64,000 bases of DNA, taken from the NCBI GenBank assembly GCA_039995105.1, contig CP146203.1:3162001-3226000 (forward strand). Direction: 5' to 3'. Positions 34,623 through 43,096 of the stretch are shown piece by piece (within the stretch, counting starts at the first letter, position 1; each line of letters starts with the position of its first letter). This stretch comes from Jonesiaceae bacterium BS-20. GTDB taxonomy: Bacteria; Actinomycetota; Actinomycetes; Actinomycetales; Cellulomonadaceae. The position numbers and the translations under genes were made by a program. The notes below the pieces were generated by a model, which made no database searches, was not told where the DNA came from, and was given only the letters and a program-made list of their open reading frames with translations.

Positions 34623-36170
34623 TCAAATTCCATCCGTCGGTGTGCTTGTATCTGCCAATGCCATGAGTTGTTCACGGTTAGTACTGCGCGGGTCGAGGTC
34701 CGCAACGATCTCGCCGCGGGCCATGACCAAGATGCGATCGCAGGCGTTCAGGACTTCGCCCACCTCCGAGGTGGCAAAGAGAACGGCCTTACCCGATTGG
34801 GCCTGGTTGGCCATCAGGGCAAAGATGTCTGCCTTGGCGCCTACGTCGATCCCGCGGGTGGGCTCATCCAAGATGATTACCTTGGGCTCGGTAAGAAGCG
34901 CTTTTCCAACCACGACCTTCTGCTGGTTCCCACCTGAGAGTGAACCAATGGGGGCGGTTAACGATGCCGTCTTGAGACGGACCTGCTTGCCCACCTCGGT
35001 TGCTGACTCAGCTTCGAGTGACGGTGAGACTAGGAAACGCCGGACAAACTTGCGGACCGCGGCGATCGCAATGTTCTCACCCACGCTTTGAGACTGAACT
35101 AGACCATCTTTTTGGCGGTCCTCGGGAACTAGGATTAACCCTCGGGTGATCCGATCCTCGATGCTCAGGTTGGTGAAGTCCTGGCCGTCGAGCTCGATTG
35201 AGCCGTCGAGCAGTGGGTTTCTACCCGCGAGGGCCTCTAGGAGTTCGGTACGCCCCGCCCCCATGAGCCCAAAGATTCCAATGACTTCGCGTTCATGCAG
35301 ATCAAATGAGAGACCGCGGACCGCGAGGCGCCCTGGACTCGTTGGGTCAGCCACAATTACGTTGCTTACCTTAAGAAGCGTGTTGCCCGGGTTGTGCGCC
35401 ATGGGAGCATACAGTTTGCCCTCCTCACGGCCAACCATTTGGGTAATGATCCAGCCCAGGTCAACATCGTTCATGGGGGACTGGGCTACGACTCGGCCAT
35501 CGCGCAGAATTACGGCGTGGTCCGCGAGTTCGAGACATTCATCAAGGTGGTGGGAAATATAGACGACGGCGACACCGCGGGCGGTGAGGTCCCGAACCAC
35601 GCGGAAGAGTACCTGGACCTCGGAGTGCGAGAGTGCAGAGGTTGGCTCATCCATGATCAGGACCCGGGCGTTCTCGCTGAGGGCCCTGGCAATTTCAACG
35701 AGTTGCTGCTGGCCTAGGCGGAGGTCGCCCGCAAGGGTGTTTGGGTCGAGCGGTTCTTCTAATCGTTCTAAAAACTCGGATGCGGCTTGGCGCTGGGCGG
35801 CAAAATCAATGAAGCCGTTCCTGGCATTTTCCCGAGCCAAGAAAATATTGTCTGCAATAGAAAGGTTGGGACAGAGGTTCAGTTCTTGGTGGATGATTGC
35901 AACCCCGTTGTGAACCGCCTCGGTGGGGCTGGAAAACTCAACCTCGTTGCCGTCAAGGATCATCTTGCCGGTTGTGGGCTGCTCAACTCCGGAAAGAATT
36001 TTCATGAGCGTTGACTTGCCGGCGCCGTTCTCACCAATGAGTGCGGTGACTTGACCCTCATATACCTCGAAGTCCACACCGCGCAGCGCGTGCGTGCCGC
36101 CGTACGCCTTGGTCATGCCCTCGGCCCGCATGATCACGGTGCTGCTGGGGGCCTGCAGAGAAGTCATCAC
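34623..36170 (-). CDS. ribose-type (CUT2) sugar ABC transporter ATP-binding protein
   Basis: A 515-residue RbsA-like ATPase with two fused nucleotide-binding domains. The first has Walker A GENGAGKSTL and signature LRLGQQQLVEIARAL with VLIMDEPTSALS; the second has a degenerate Walker A GLMGAGRTEL, signature LSGGNQQKVVVGKAL and VIILDEPTRGIDVGAK. This asymmetry is normal in CUT2 importers. Starts overlap the end of the DUF2291 gene by ATGA. It powers import through the adjacent permease. Confidence 0.95.
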   Translation of the reverse strand: MMTSLQAPSSTVIMRAEGMTKAYGGTHALRGVDFEVYEGQVTALIGENGAGKSTLMKILSGVEQPTTGKMILDGNEVEFSSPTEAVHNGVAIIHQELNLCPNLSIADNIFLARENARNGFIDFAAQRQAASEFLERLEEPLDPNTLAGDLRLGQQQLVEIARALSENARVLIMDEPTSALSHSEVQVLFRVVRDLTARGVAVVYISHHLDECLELADHAVILRDGRVVAQSPMNDVDLGWIITQMVGREEGKLYAPMAHNPGNTLLKVSNVIVADPTSPGRLAVRGLSFDLHEREVIGIFGLMGAGRTELLEALAGRNPLLDGSIELDGQDFTNLSIEDRITRGLILVPEDRQKDGLVQSQSVGENIAIAAVRKFVRRFLVSPSLEAESATEVGKQVRLKTASLTAPIGSLSGGNQQKVVVGKALLTEPKVIILDEPTRGIDVGAKADIFALMANQAQSGKAVLFATSEVGEVLNACDRILVMARGEIVADLDPRSTNREQLMALADTSTPTDGI

Positions 36171-36826
36171 TGCACCTCGATACTGACAGGAACGATGCTC
36201 AGGTGGGTGACGTCGCCACCGGTCTTGGAGAACCAGGTGGTCGCGCCCGTCACGCTCACCTGTTTGCCTACGAGCGATTTGGGATCGAGGTCACCGTAGA
36301 CGGTCTCAACCGCGACCTTGTTGAGCTCGATCGCAACGTTTTGGTATTCCGTCTGATTGGCGAAGTCGCCAAATACAACCTCTGCTCCCGCATCACGCAG
36401 CGCGGTTGAGGAACCCAGCGGAGGGATCGCAATGCCAACGGTCATGTCATTGGGCATATCGGTGAGTTCCAATCCAACCTCGCCAAACGCTCCCTCAATG
36501 ACCGTCCCGGTTGCAGTGACGGGGAAACTATAGGGCTTGCCTTCGCCTTCTTTACGGCCGTGCTCGGCACCGGTTGCTTCCGGGTCAGCGAGGTACTTTG
36601 TGGCTAACTCGGTGACCGGAATTGCGTTGCTTGTGATGGCTGGAACCATGATGGGAATGAAGTTGAGCTCGGCGAACTCGGCTGCGGTATCACTGGCAAT
36701 GAGTTGATCCTTGTTGCTTACAAAAGTCGTTCCCGCGACCATTGCCCCGCACAGCACCAACACGGCCGCGGTCCAGCCGAGCCTTTTATACTTTTGTTTG
36801 CTGCTTGCGTGTCCAGATATGGTCAC
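36167..36826 (-). CDS. DUF2291 family membrane-anchored protein
   Basis: A 219-residue exported protein with one N-terminal membrane helix (LGWTAAVLVLCGAMVAGTTF) and an outside beta-rich domain. DUF2291 proteins recur next to ribose-type ABC genes and are thought to be accessory envelope proteins; biochemical role unknown. Seen family-like segments are GTVIEGAFGEVGLEL, MTVGIAIPPLGSSTALRDA and a C-terminal OB-like repeat KQVSVTGATTWFS. The start is GTG 36826 with AAAGGAGAG upstream that overlaps the end of the kinase gene. It overlaps the ATPase gene by ATGA. Confidence 0.85.
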   Translation of the reverse strand: MTISGHASSKQKYKRLGWTAAVLVLCGAMVAGTTFVSNKDQLIASDTAAEFAELNFIPIMVPAITSNAIPVTELATKYLADPEATGAEHGRKEGEGKPYSFPVTATGTVIEGAFGEVGLELTDMPNDMTVGIAIPPLGSSTALRDAGAEVVFGDFANQTEYQNVAIELNKVAVETVYGDLDPKSLVGKQVSVTGATTWFSKTGGDVTHLSIVPVSIEVQ

Positions 36827-36828
36827 AA

Positions 36829-38343
36829 TCAACTCTCCTTTGAATCGTTTTCTAGAAATTCGCCAACTGAGATACCCCGGGACCGGGCTATGGCTTGGGC
36901 CCACCGGCTTCGGTGTTCCAAACGCCATGCGCTCGACTTCGTTGGTAGGACCACAACAGCGTGGCCTAACGCAGGCGACCAATTTGTCCGCGCGTCATTG
37001 TGTCCCAGAGCCTCGGCACCCAACAGGGCGACCCCAAGGGCGGAGGATTCAGCAGTCTGGGCCACGTGCACTGGCCGGCCCAATAGGTCGGCCTGGAGCT
37101 GCATGAGAAAGGTGGAGACGGAAGCGCCACCATCGGCGTGCAGCACCTCGATCTGGGTTTGTGGATCCGCCTCGATGGATTCGATGACATCGGCAACCTG
37201 CTGGGCAACCGCTTCAAATGCCGCATAGGCAAGATCGGCGCGACTTGTTCCAGCAGTGATTCCGCTGATCAAGCCGGTCGCGTTGCGGTCGTAGTAGGGT
37301 GCCCCAAGACCGGATAGGGCGGGCACAAATGAGGAAGGGTCATCCGTGTGGTTCTGCGCTAATTCACCCAGTGCGGTGACGTCTCCGCCCGTAAGAATCT
37401 GCGCCATCCAAGATAGCGCCGCCCCCGATGCCAGAATATTTCCCTCGCGAGCGAGAGTCGGCTTGTCAGTGCGCCAGGCAATGGTGCGGGCAACATTACC
37501 CGTGGTGGTATTGGCCGGAACCATGACGGAGGTGCCCGTTCCGTAGGTTGCTTTGCCGTGCCCACGCTGTTCTCCCGCGTGCAGATAAAGAGCTGCGTGG
37601 GAGTCGGCCATGATAGCGACAACGGGAATCCCGGCGGGCAGATCAAGTCCTTGACGGGTCACCCCAAACTGATGGTTTGAACTAACCACGGTGGCGAGGG
37701 CCGCACGTGGGATACCAAAGAGGTTGAGGAGGGTAGGGTCCCAGTCTTGGCCGGCTAGCGAAAGCAGTAGGGTGCGTGAGGCATTGCCTGCTTCCGTTAC
37801 GAACTTGCCGGTGAGGCGTTCAACTATGAAAGTCTCGATGGTTCCAACCCGTACTTGCCCGCTTGCAACTGCGGTTTGGGGTTGGGTGTCCAGCAGCCAC
37901 CGCATCTTGGGGGCGGAGAACATGGGGTCAAGGGTGAGCCCGGTCTTGGCTTGAATCACGGTGGCGTGCGCGGCGAGCGTAGCGCAGTACTCGGATTGCC
38001 GTGCATCTTGCCAGCCAAGGACTGGGCCCAGCACGGTTCCGGTTGTTGCATCCCACGCAACGACCGATTCGCGTTGGTTGCTGATGGTGATGCCCGCGAT
38101 GTTCCCGTTATCAATTTTGGACGTACAAACTTGGATTGCTGCCATGGTCGCGGACCAGATTTGTTCGGCGTCCTGCTCGACATGCCCTGGAGCTGGAAAG
38201 CTGATTTCAACCCCGTGTACCCCCTGTGCAACAACCTCGCCGGTGGCCAAATTAACCAACAGCGCCTTGCTGTTGGTAGTGCCGAGATCGAGGCTGAGCA
38301 GGTACTTCTGTGTAACCGGTAAGGGCAATGACACGAAATCCAC
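36829..38343 (-). CDS. FGGY family carbohydrate kinase (candidate apulose kinase)
   Basis: A 504-residue sugar kinase of the FGGY family, full length. The N-terminal phosphate loop is LSLDLGTTNSKALLV; the second domain has TYGTGTSVMV (phosphate 2 loop), LSGLGAPYYDRNATGLISG, and LHADGGASVSTFLMQLQADL with ESSALGVALLGAEALG near the end, all standard. It phosphorylates a ketose or polyol with ATP in the cytoplasm. First gene of the operon, behind the palindrome 38351-38366. In the proposed pathway it would make apulose 4-phosphate; xylulose or ribulose kinases are alternative assignments. Confidence 0.92.
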   Translation of the reverse strand: MDFVSLPLPVTQKYLLSLDLGTTNSKALLVNLATGEVVAQGVHGVEISFPAPGHVEQDAEQIWSATMAAIQVCTSKIDNGNIAGITISNQRESVVAWDATTGTVLGPVLGWQDARQSEYCATLAAHATVIQAKTGLTLDPMFSAPKMRWLLDTQPQTAVASGQVRVGTIETFIVERLTGKFVTEAGNASRTLLLSLAGQDWDPTLLNLFGIPRAALATVVSSNHQFGVTRQGLDLPAGIPVVAIMADSHAALYLHAGEQRGHGKATYGTGTSVMVPANTTTGNVARTIAWRTDKPTLAREGNILASGAALSWMAQILTGGDVTALGELAQNHTDDPSSFVPALSGLGAPYYDRNATGLISGITAGTSRADLAYAAFEAVAQQVADVIESIEADPQTQIEVLHADGGASVSTFLMQLQADLLGRPVHVAQTAESSALGVALLGAEALGHNDARTNWSPALGHAVVVLPTKSSAWRLEHRSRWAQAIARSRGISVGEFLENDSKES

Positions 38344-38350
38344 CTTGTTT

Positions 38351-38366
38351 TGAATAACTATTCAAC
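38351..38366. promoter_or_regulatory. palindromic operator of the CUT2 sugar/transketolase operon
   Basis: TTGAATA-AC-TATTCAA, a perfect palindrome eight bases upstream of the kinase start codon on the minus strand. A similar site precedes the SorC-family regulator gene. Its closeness to the start codon suits repression. Confidence 0.65.
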
Positions 38367-38475
38367 ATTGAATGCAGTAATCACTACTCTATCAATGTGA
38401 CCTTCATCGCTGTCAAGGGATTCGCTCGAATTGGTCCAAATTTGCTGTTCAAAGGCTATTTGGGGCACAAAAATG

Positions 38476-38521
38476 CCGATGCCTCACGTGCGCAATCTAT
38501 TTAGCGCACGTGAGGCATCGG
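38476..38521 (-). terminator. terminator of purB
   Basis: A perfect 18-base stem (38476-38493 with 38504-38521) with a 10-base loop, followed on the minus strand by five Ts. It lies 46 bases after the purB stop and insulates purB from the sugar operon promoter. Confidence 0.9.
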
Positions 38522-38567
38522 GAAATTCTTCCAACAACGCGGCCGTGGCCGCGCTGCGATCTATGGG

Positions 38568-40019
38568 TTAGAGGTACTCGGCAACCAGCTGCTCGGCCAG
38601 ACCAACGTAGCTGCCCGGGGTCATGGCGGCGAGGCGCTCGGTCACATCCGCTGGCAAGCCAAGGCCGCGCACAAATTCGATCATTTCGGTGGCGCCAATG
38701 CGGTGGCCACGAGTCAGATCCTTGAGGCGCTCGTACGGGTTATCCATGCCTTCAACCCCCGCAACAGAGGCTGCGCGCATGGCGGACTGGATGGCCTCAC
38801 CAAGTACCTCCCAGTTTCCGTCGAGGTCCGCGTTCAACACGGTCTCGTCAACGGCAAGGCGGTCAAGGCCCTTGGAGACGTTGTCGATTGCGAGGATTGA
38901 GTGACCAAATGCGGTACCGATGTTGCGCTGGCCGGAGGAGTCCGTCAGGTCGCGCTGCATGCGGGAAGTGATCAGGGTCGAACCAAGTGAATCCAGCAAC
39001 GCGCAGGAGATCTCAAGGTTGGCCTCAGCGTTTTCAAAGCGGATTGGGTTGACCTTGTGCGGCATGGTTGATGATCCGGTCGCGCCTGGAACCGGGATCT
39101 GCTTGAAGAATCCAAGCGAAATGTACGTCCACACATCGGTTGCCATGTTGTGCAGAATCCGGTTGAAGCGGGCGATGTCCGCGTAGAGCTCGGCCTGCCA
39201 GTCGTGGGATTCGATCTGGGTGGTCAGTGGGTTCCAAGTCAGGTCGAGGGACTCAACAAATGCCTTGGAAACTGCTGGCCAGTTTGTGGTTGGCACGGCC
39301 GCGGTGTGTGCGCCGTAGGTTCCCGTGGCGCCGTTCAGCTTGCCCAGGTACTCGGTCTGGGAGATGCGGCGGGTCTGGCGGCGCAGACGGTGCGCGAGCA
39401 CTGCCAGTTCCTTGCCCAGCGTAGATGGGGTGGCGGGCTGGCCGTGGGTGCGGGACAGCATTGGGACGGCGGCGTGCTCACGAGCCATTGCGGCAATCTG
39501 TTCAATGAGCGCGTTTGCCTGTGGCAGCCACACATTCTCAACGGCACCCTTGACCATGAGGGCGTACGACAGGTTGTTGATGTCCTCTGACGTGCACGCA
39601 AAGTGCACCAACTCGCTCACAGCGGGCAGGTTGGTGTCTGCCCCCAGAGCCTCTGGAGCTGCGGTCAGGCGGCGCTTGATGAAGTACTCAACGGCCTTAA
39701 CGTCGTGAACGGTTTCCTTTTCAATGTCGCCCAACTCGGCAATGCCGGCGCCATCAAAATCGGTCACAATCTTGCGCAGGTACGCCTTTTCGGCGTCACT
39801 GAGCTGGTGTGCACCGGGCACGATTGGGCCCTGGGGGGTGCCGTCGGTCAGGGCAATGAGCCACTCAACCTCAACGTGCATGCGCTCACGGTTCAGGGCT
39901 GCCTCGGACAAGTAGTCAACAAGGGAAGCGACTGCGCCGCGGTACCGGCCATCGAGTGGGCCGAGCGCAATAACGGGGGAGATATCAGCGAAACTAACGC
40001 GGGAAGATGGAGAGGTCAT
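38568..40019 (-). CDS. purB: adenylosuccinate lyase
   Basis: A 483-residue enzyme of purine synthesis that splits fumarate from SAICAR and from adenylosuccinate. The fumarase/aspartase signature GSSTMPHKVNPIRFENAE carries the catalytic serine loop; LGPLDGRYRGAVASLVDYLSE (cited in part) at the N-terminus and CTSEDINNLSYAL are typical of the long E. coli-like PurB form. Full length and single-copy; the gene is flanked by its own terminator at 38476-38521 and by the divergent/independent GntR gene. A housekeeping gene inserted between two catabolic clusters. Confidence 0.96.
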   Translation of the reverse strand: MTSPSSRVSFADISPVIALGPLDGRYRGAVASLVDYLSEAALNRERMHVEVEWLIALTDGTPQGPIVPGAHQLSDAEKAYLRKIVTDFDGAGIAELGDIEKETVHDVKAVEYFIKRRLTAAPEALGADTNLPAVSELVHFACTSEDINNLSYALMVKGAVENVWLPQANALIEQIAAMAREHAAVPMLSRTHGQPATPSTLGKELAVLAHRLRRQTRRISQTEYLGKLNGATGTYGAHTAAVPTTNWPAVSKAFVESLDLTWNPLTTQIESHDWQAELYADIARFNRILHNMATDVWTYISLGFFKQIPVPGATGSSTMPHKVNPIRFENAEANLEISCALLDSLGSTLITSRMQRDLTDSSGQRNIGTAFGHSILAIDNVSKGLDRLAVDETVLNADLDGNWEVLGEAIQSAMRAASVAGVEGMDNPYERLKDLTRGHRIGATEMIEFVRGLGLPADVTERLAAMTPGSYVGLAEQLVAEYL

Positions 40020-40075
40020 GACCGTATTGTTTCATGATTTGCCATTGCTATGGGCATGCGGGTTTTCCAGTGAGA

Positions 40076-40843
40076 TTACAAAACGGCTACTGCTGAAACA
40101 AGGTGCTCGTTATGGAAGCGAACGCTCTTGCCCAGCCAGAATGTTCGGGAGCAAGAGAGTGTCTCGCTGTTCTCCAGCGTAGCGACCTCGTCCACTACGA
40201 TCAGCGGAGATTCCTGGGTGCATTGGAGGGTTTCTGCGAGGTTGCCGATAGCGGACATCGCGTATACGTATGAATCAACTTTGAAAGCACGGAGGTTGAA
40301 CTGGGCGGCGAGGGTTCCTGAAATTGATGCATTCAGTAGAGGTTCGTTTTCTAAACCAGGTGCTATTCCCCGCGCCATCCAAGTCTCCGATAGCCCAATT
40401 GGCTTGCCGTTGACTAGCTGGAGTCGTTTGAAGTAACGGTCACTTATCGTGTTCGGATCCAGACCTAAATCGCTGAGTAAGCCCGCAGGGGCCGCCTTGA
40501 CTGGCTCGTCAAAGAGTTGCCGAGACTCGGCTCGGCTGCCAGAGTTATTCAGCCGATTACGCCAAGGTTCCGCAATTGCTAAGTCGTGTTGGATCACCCG
40601 CAGGGTCTCTGAAACAAAGGTCCCGGAGCCCTGAATGCGTTCGACAAAACCCTCAGCGGCTAACGAGCTTAGTGCTTGTCGAATGGTTATCCGGCTTACC
40701 CCATAGACCTCAGCAAGTTCGTTCTCGCTGGGAAGTTGGGCACCGGGCAGAAACTCTTTTTGTTCTATGCGCTGCGTAATGTCGCGCGCAACAATTCCCC
40801 AGCGGGCCATAGGCGAACGCTTGGTCGTTTCTGCCTGGTTCAT
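40076..40843 (-). CDS. GntR/HutC family regulator with UTRA domain
   Basis: A 255-residue regulator with an N-terminal GntR winged helix (GAQLPSENELAEVYGVSRIT, IRQALSSLAAEGFVERIQGS) and a C-terminal UTRA effector-binding domain (RYFKRLQLVNGKPIGLSETW, VDEVATLENSETLSCSRTFW). The start at ATG 40843 has AAAGGA six bases upstream. It diverges from the 12-gene nucleoside/sugar operon starting at 40994, across a 150-base shared control region, and is its most likely regulator. UTRA domains usually sense a sugar phosphate or the transported substrate. Confidence 0.92.
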   Translation of the reverse strand: MNQAETTKRSPMARWGIVARDITQRIEQKEFLPGAQLPSENELAEVYGVSRITIRQALSSLAAEGFVERIQGSGTFVSETLRVIQHDLAIAEPWRNRLNNSGSRAESRQLFDEPVKAAPAGLLSDLGLDPNTISDRYFKRLQLVNGKPIGLSETWMARGIAPGLENEPLLNASISGTLAAQFNLRAFKVDSYVYAMSAIGNLAETLQCTQESPLIVVDEVATLENSETLSCSRTFWLGKSVRFHNEHLVSAVAVL

Positions 40844-40925
40844 AAGTAGTCCTTTTGGTGAATGAATAGTTGTTTTGAGCAATATTATCCCTCTGCTTAT
40901 TCAAAGGTACTTCTAAAAATAGGTA

Positions 40926-40985
40926 TTGACAACAGTACAACTAGAGGTGCTAAGGTCATAACAACATGATGAGCACGAGGAGGTG
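40926..40985 (+). promoter_or_regulatory. promoter and ribosome site of the PfkB/ARH/nucleoside operon
   Basis: A perfect -35 TTGACA (40926-40931) is followed 19 bases later by TAAGGT (40951-40956) as a possible -10, and GAGGAGGTG (40977-40985) is a very strong ribosome site eight bases before ATG 40994. I could not point to a convincing GntR operator in the surrounding AT-rich gap. Confidence 0.55.
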
Positions 40986-40993
40986 TGTAGTTT

Positions 40994-41947
40994 ATGGAAT
41001 TGATTGACCAAGTTTCTTTTGGGCACGTAGTTATTGACGACATTGAGTTAGCCGATGGCACCAAATTTCCCAATCAATTGGGAGGCGCAGGAATCTATGC
41101 GGTCGTTGGTCAAGCTCTAGCAAGCAAAGCAGGAAAAGCCGGCATCGTCTCTGGGATGGGTGAAGATTTCTCCGCCCTTGAACGCAGCTTGTTGCAGACC
41201 CAAGGGATTGATGATCGTGGGCTGGTTGCTCTAGACGCGCACACACCAAGAACTCGAATCCAGTACTTTGCTGATGGGGAGCGGGAAGAGACACCAGCTC
41301 ACGGGTTAGCGCACTTCGAAAAACTTGACCCGGCGCTTGCCATTACCCCACAGGAATATCTGCAGGCACGTGGAATCTATGTCTTTGAAGCCCTAAATCC
41401 AACACTGTTCGGACAGCTAGCGGACCTGAAGCAGTCTCACAACACAGATATCTTGTGGGAAATTCATGCGGGAATCTGTTCACCTGAATTTTTCGAGAGT
41501 GTCGTGGCACAGCTAATCCAGGTCGATGTTCTATCTATTAATCGTGCCGAGTTGCAGGGACTGTGCGGAACTACGGATCTCATTGCTGGCGTCGAGAAAT
41601 TAGTTGCCCGCACCGACGCGGTGATTGCACTGCGTCTGGGATCCAAAGGCGCGATTGTGCTCACCAAAGACAAGACGTACCGGGCCCAGCCACCGGCCGG
41701 CGTTGTCATTGACCCCACTGGAGCGGGCAACGCATTCAGCGGAGCGTTCGTTGCCGGGTATAGCGAATCCAACGGTCAACCAGAAGTAGCCCTGAAAACA
41801 GCGATGGCCGCCTCAGCCTTGACCATCCGCCAATATGGTCCACCCCAAGTCACTGAACTTACGAGGGCGCACATGCGTGAAGTAGCCGCCTCAATCGAAG
41901 TTCAAATAAGCGATATCAACGCACTACAGAACGGAAATCTACTGTGA
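40994..41947 (+). CDS. PfkB-family protein with altered catalytic motif (GAGN)
   Basis: A 317-residue member of the PfkB/ribokinase fold and first gene of the operon. The N-terminus (GHVVIDDIELADG, NQLGGAGIYAVVGQAL) and ALRLGSKGAIVLTKD are normal for the family. The phosphate-binding signature reads DPTGAGNAFSGAF: the catalytic-base aspartate of DTxGAGD is replaced by Asn246. That change would be expected to cripple phosphoryl transfer, so it may be a low-activity kinase, a sensor, or use another base. Its stop overlaps the following SIS gene by GTGA (41944-41947). Confidence 0.83.
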   Translation: MELIDQVSFGHVVIDDIELADGTKFPNQLGGAGIYAVVGQALASKAGKAGIVSGMGEDFSALERSLLQTQGIDDRGLVALDAHTPRTRIQYFADGEREETPAHGLAHFEKLDPALAITPQEYLQARGIYVFEALNPTLFGQLADLKQSHNTDILWEIHAGICSPEFFESVVAQLIQVDVLSINRAELQGLCGTTDLIAGVEKLVARTDAVIALRLGSKGAIVLTKDKTYRAQPPAGVVIDPTGAGNAFSGAFVAGYSESNGQPEVALKTAMAASALTIRQYGPPQVTELTRAHMREVAASIEVQISDINALQNGNLL

Positions 41948-43056
41948 ATACCCCAAATGCTCTGCATAACCAAGTAACCAGCCTGCCAGAACTGATCCGC
42001 ACAGAAACCTGGCGTGTAGAAGATGAGATGCGCAAGCTCGTCCCAACTCCAGTTCAACATGCTGTCCGGCACATCTTGTTAACGGGTTGCGGTGACTCCG
42101 CAATTGCAGGACAAGCAGCAGAGCAGACTTTCCGCCGCTTTGTCGGAGTGCCAACGCAGGCCGGTGATGCGATGACTATCTCTCGTTACGTACTCGACCT
42201 CTATGACAGCCAGTACCCACACACCCCAATGTTGCTTGCAACGTCAAATTCCGGAAGCGTATCTCGTGTTGTTGAGGCCGCCCAGAAAGCGAACAAAGTT
42301 GGCGGATATGTCGTTGGGCTTACCGGAAATGCGCAAAGCCCACTAGGACAGGCATCCAAAGTAACGGTCAACGTAGCCGCCCCTGAGTTTGAATCTGCAC
42401 CCGGTATGCGTAGCTACATCATGGCTGTACTGACCCTGAATCTATTTGCAATTCGGTTTGCTGAAGTACGGGGCAAGATCACCATGGACCAAGCGCAGGA
42501 AATGCGCGGGGAAATTGCCAACCTTGGCGATGTTGTAGAAAAACTTATTGCAACTGCTGATGGGCCACTTAAAGAACTAGCCCAGTCCTTCAAGGACGTG
42601 CAGGGTGTTGAATTCCTAGGGTCCGGACCTTCACGGGCAACCGCAGCGTTTGCGAGTGCAAAGATTCTTGAAGCCGTTGGCAAACAGTCCTCCAATATTG
42701 ATATCGAAGAATTTGTGCACCTGAACTATTTCGAGCGTGAAGCCCGGAACATTGCAACCGTTGTAATCGCACCAACGAACTCAGCATCGGTAAGCCGCGC
42801 AAACGAAATTGCGCCACTGCTAAACAACTTGGGTCGCCCATGGGTTTCTTTTGGATCCGTTGCTGGTGCTCCGGCGACCATCGAGGTTCCTGAAGTCCGT
42901 GAGGAGTTCACTCCGATCGTCTACGCAGCGCTTGGCGGACTGCTTGCCGCGCACCTCATGGACGCAACTGGAGAGGAACCCGGACGGGGAGCTACCGGTC
43001 AGTGGGCGGATTGTCAGAACGGTCAAACCACCCAGCACAGCGAAATCATTTCCTAA
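41944..43056 (+). CDS. SIS-domain protein (two tandem sugar isomerase domains)
   Basis: A 370-residue protein with two sugar-isomerase (SIS) domains, the layout of the isomerase half of GlmS and of AgaS/FrlB-type enzymes. Domain one has HILLTGCGDSAIAGQAAEQ and LLATSNSGSVSRVVEAAQKA with the phosphate-binding serines; domain two has VEFLGSGPSRATAAFASAK and IDIEEFVHLNYF, the usual catalytic glutamate region. Such enzymes isomerise or deaminate phosphorylated sugars or deglycate amino compounds. The start is GTG in a GTGA overlap with the upstream PfkB gene. Confidence 0.88.
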   Translation: MNTPNALHNQVTSLPELIRTETWRVEDEMRKLVPTPVQHAVRHILLTGCGDSAIAGQAAEQTFRRFVGVPTQAGDAMTISRYVLDLYDSQYPHTPMLLATSNSGSVSRVVEAAQKANKVGGYVVGLTGNAQSPLGQASKVTVNVAAPEFESAPGMRSYIMAVLTLNLFAIRFAEVRGKITMDQAQEMRGEIANLGDVVEKLIATADGPLKELAQSFKDVQGVEFLGSGPSRATAAFASAKILEAVGKQSSNIDIEEFVHLNYFEREARNIATVVIAPTNSASVSRANEIAPLLNNLGRPWVSFGSVAGAPATIEVPEVREEFTPIVYAALGGLLAAHLMDATGEEPGRGATGQWADCQNGQTTQHSEIIS

Positions 43057-43096
43057 CTTAAATACTTCCAAGATTTACGTACCAAAGGACAACAAC

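Noticed and set aside
42851-43096. An upstream extension of the YjbQ reading frame
   Set aside because: It overlaps the SIS gene in another frame; the true start at 43097 has an AAAGGA ribosome site and gives the normal family length.
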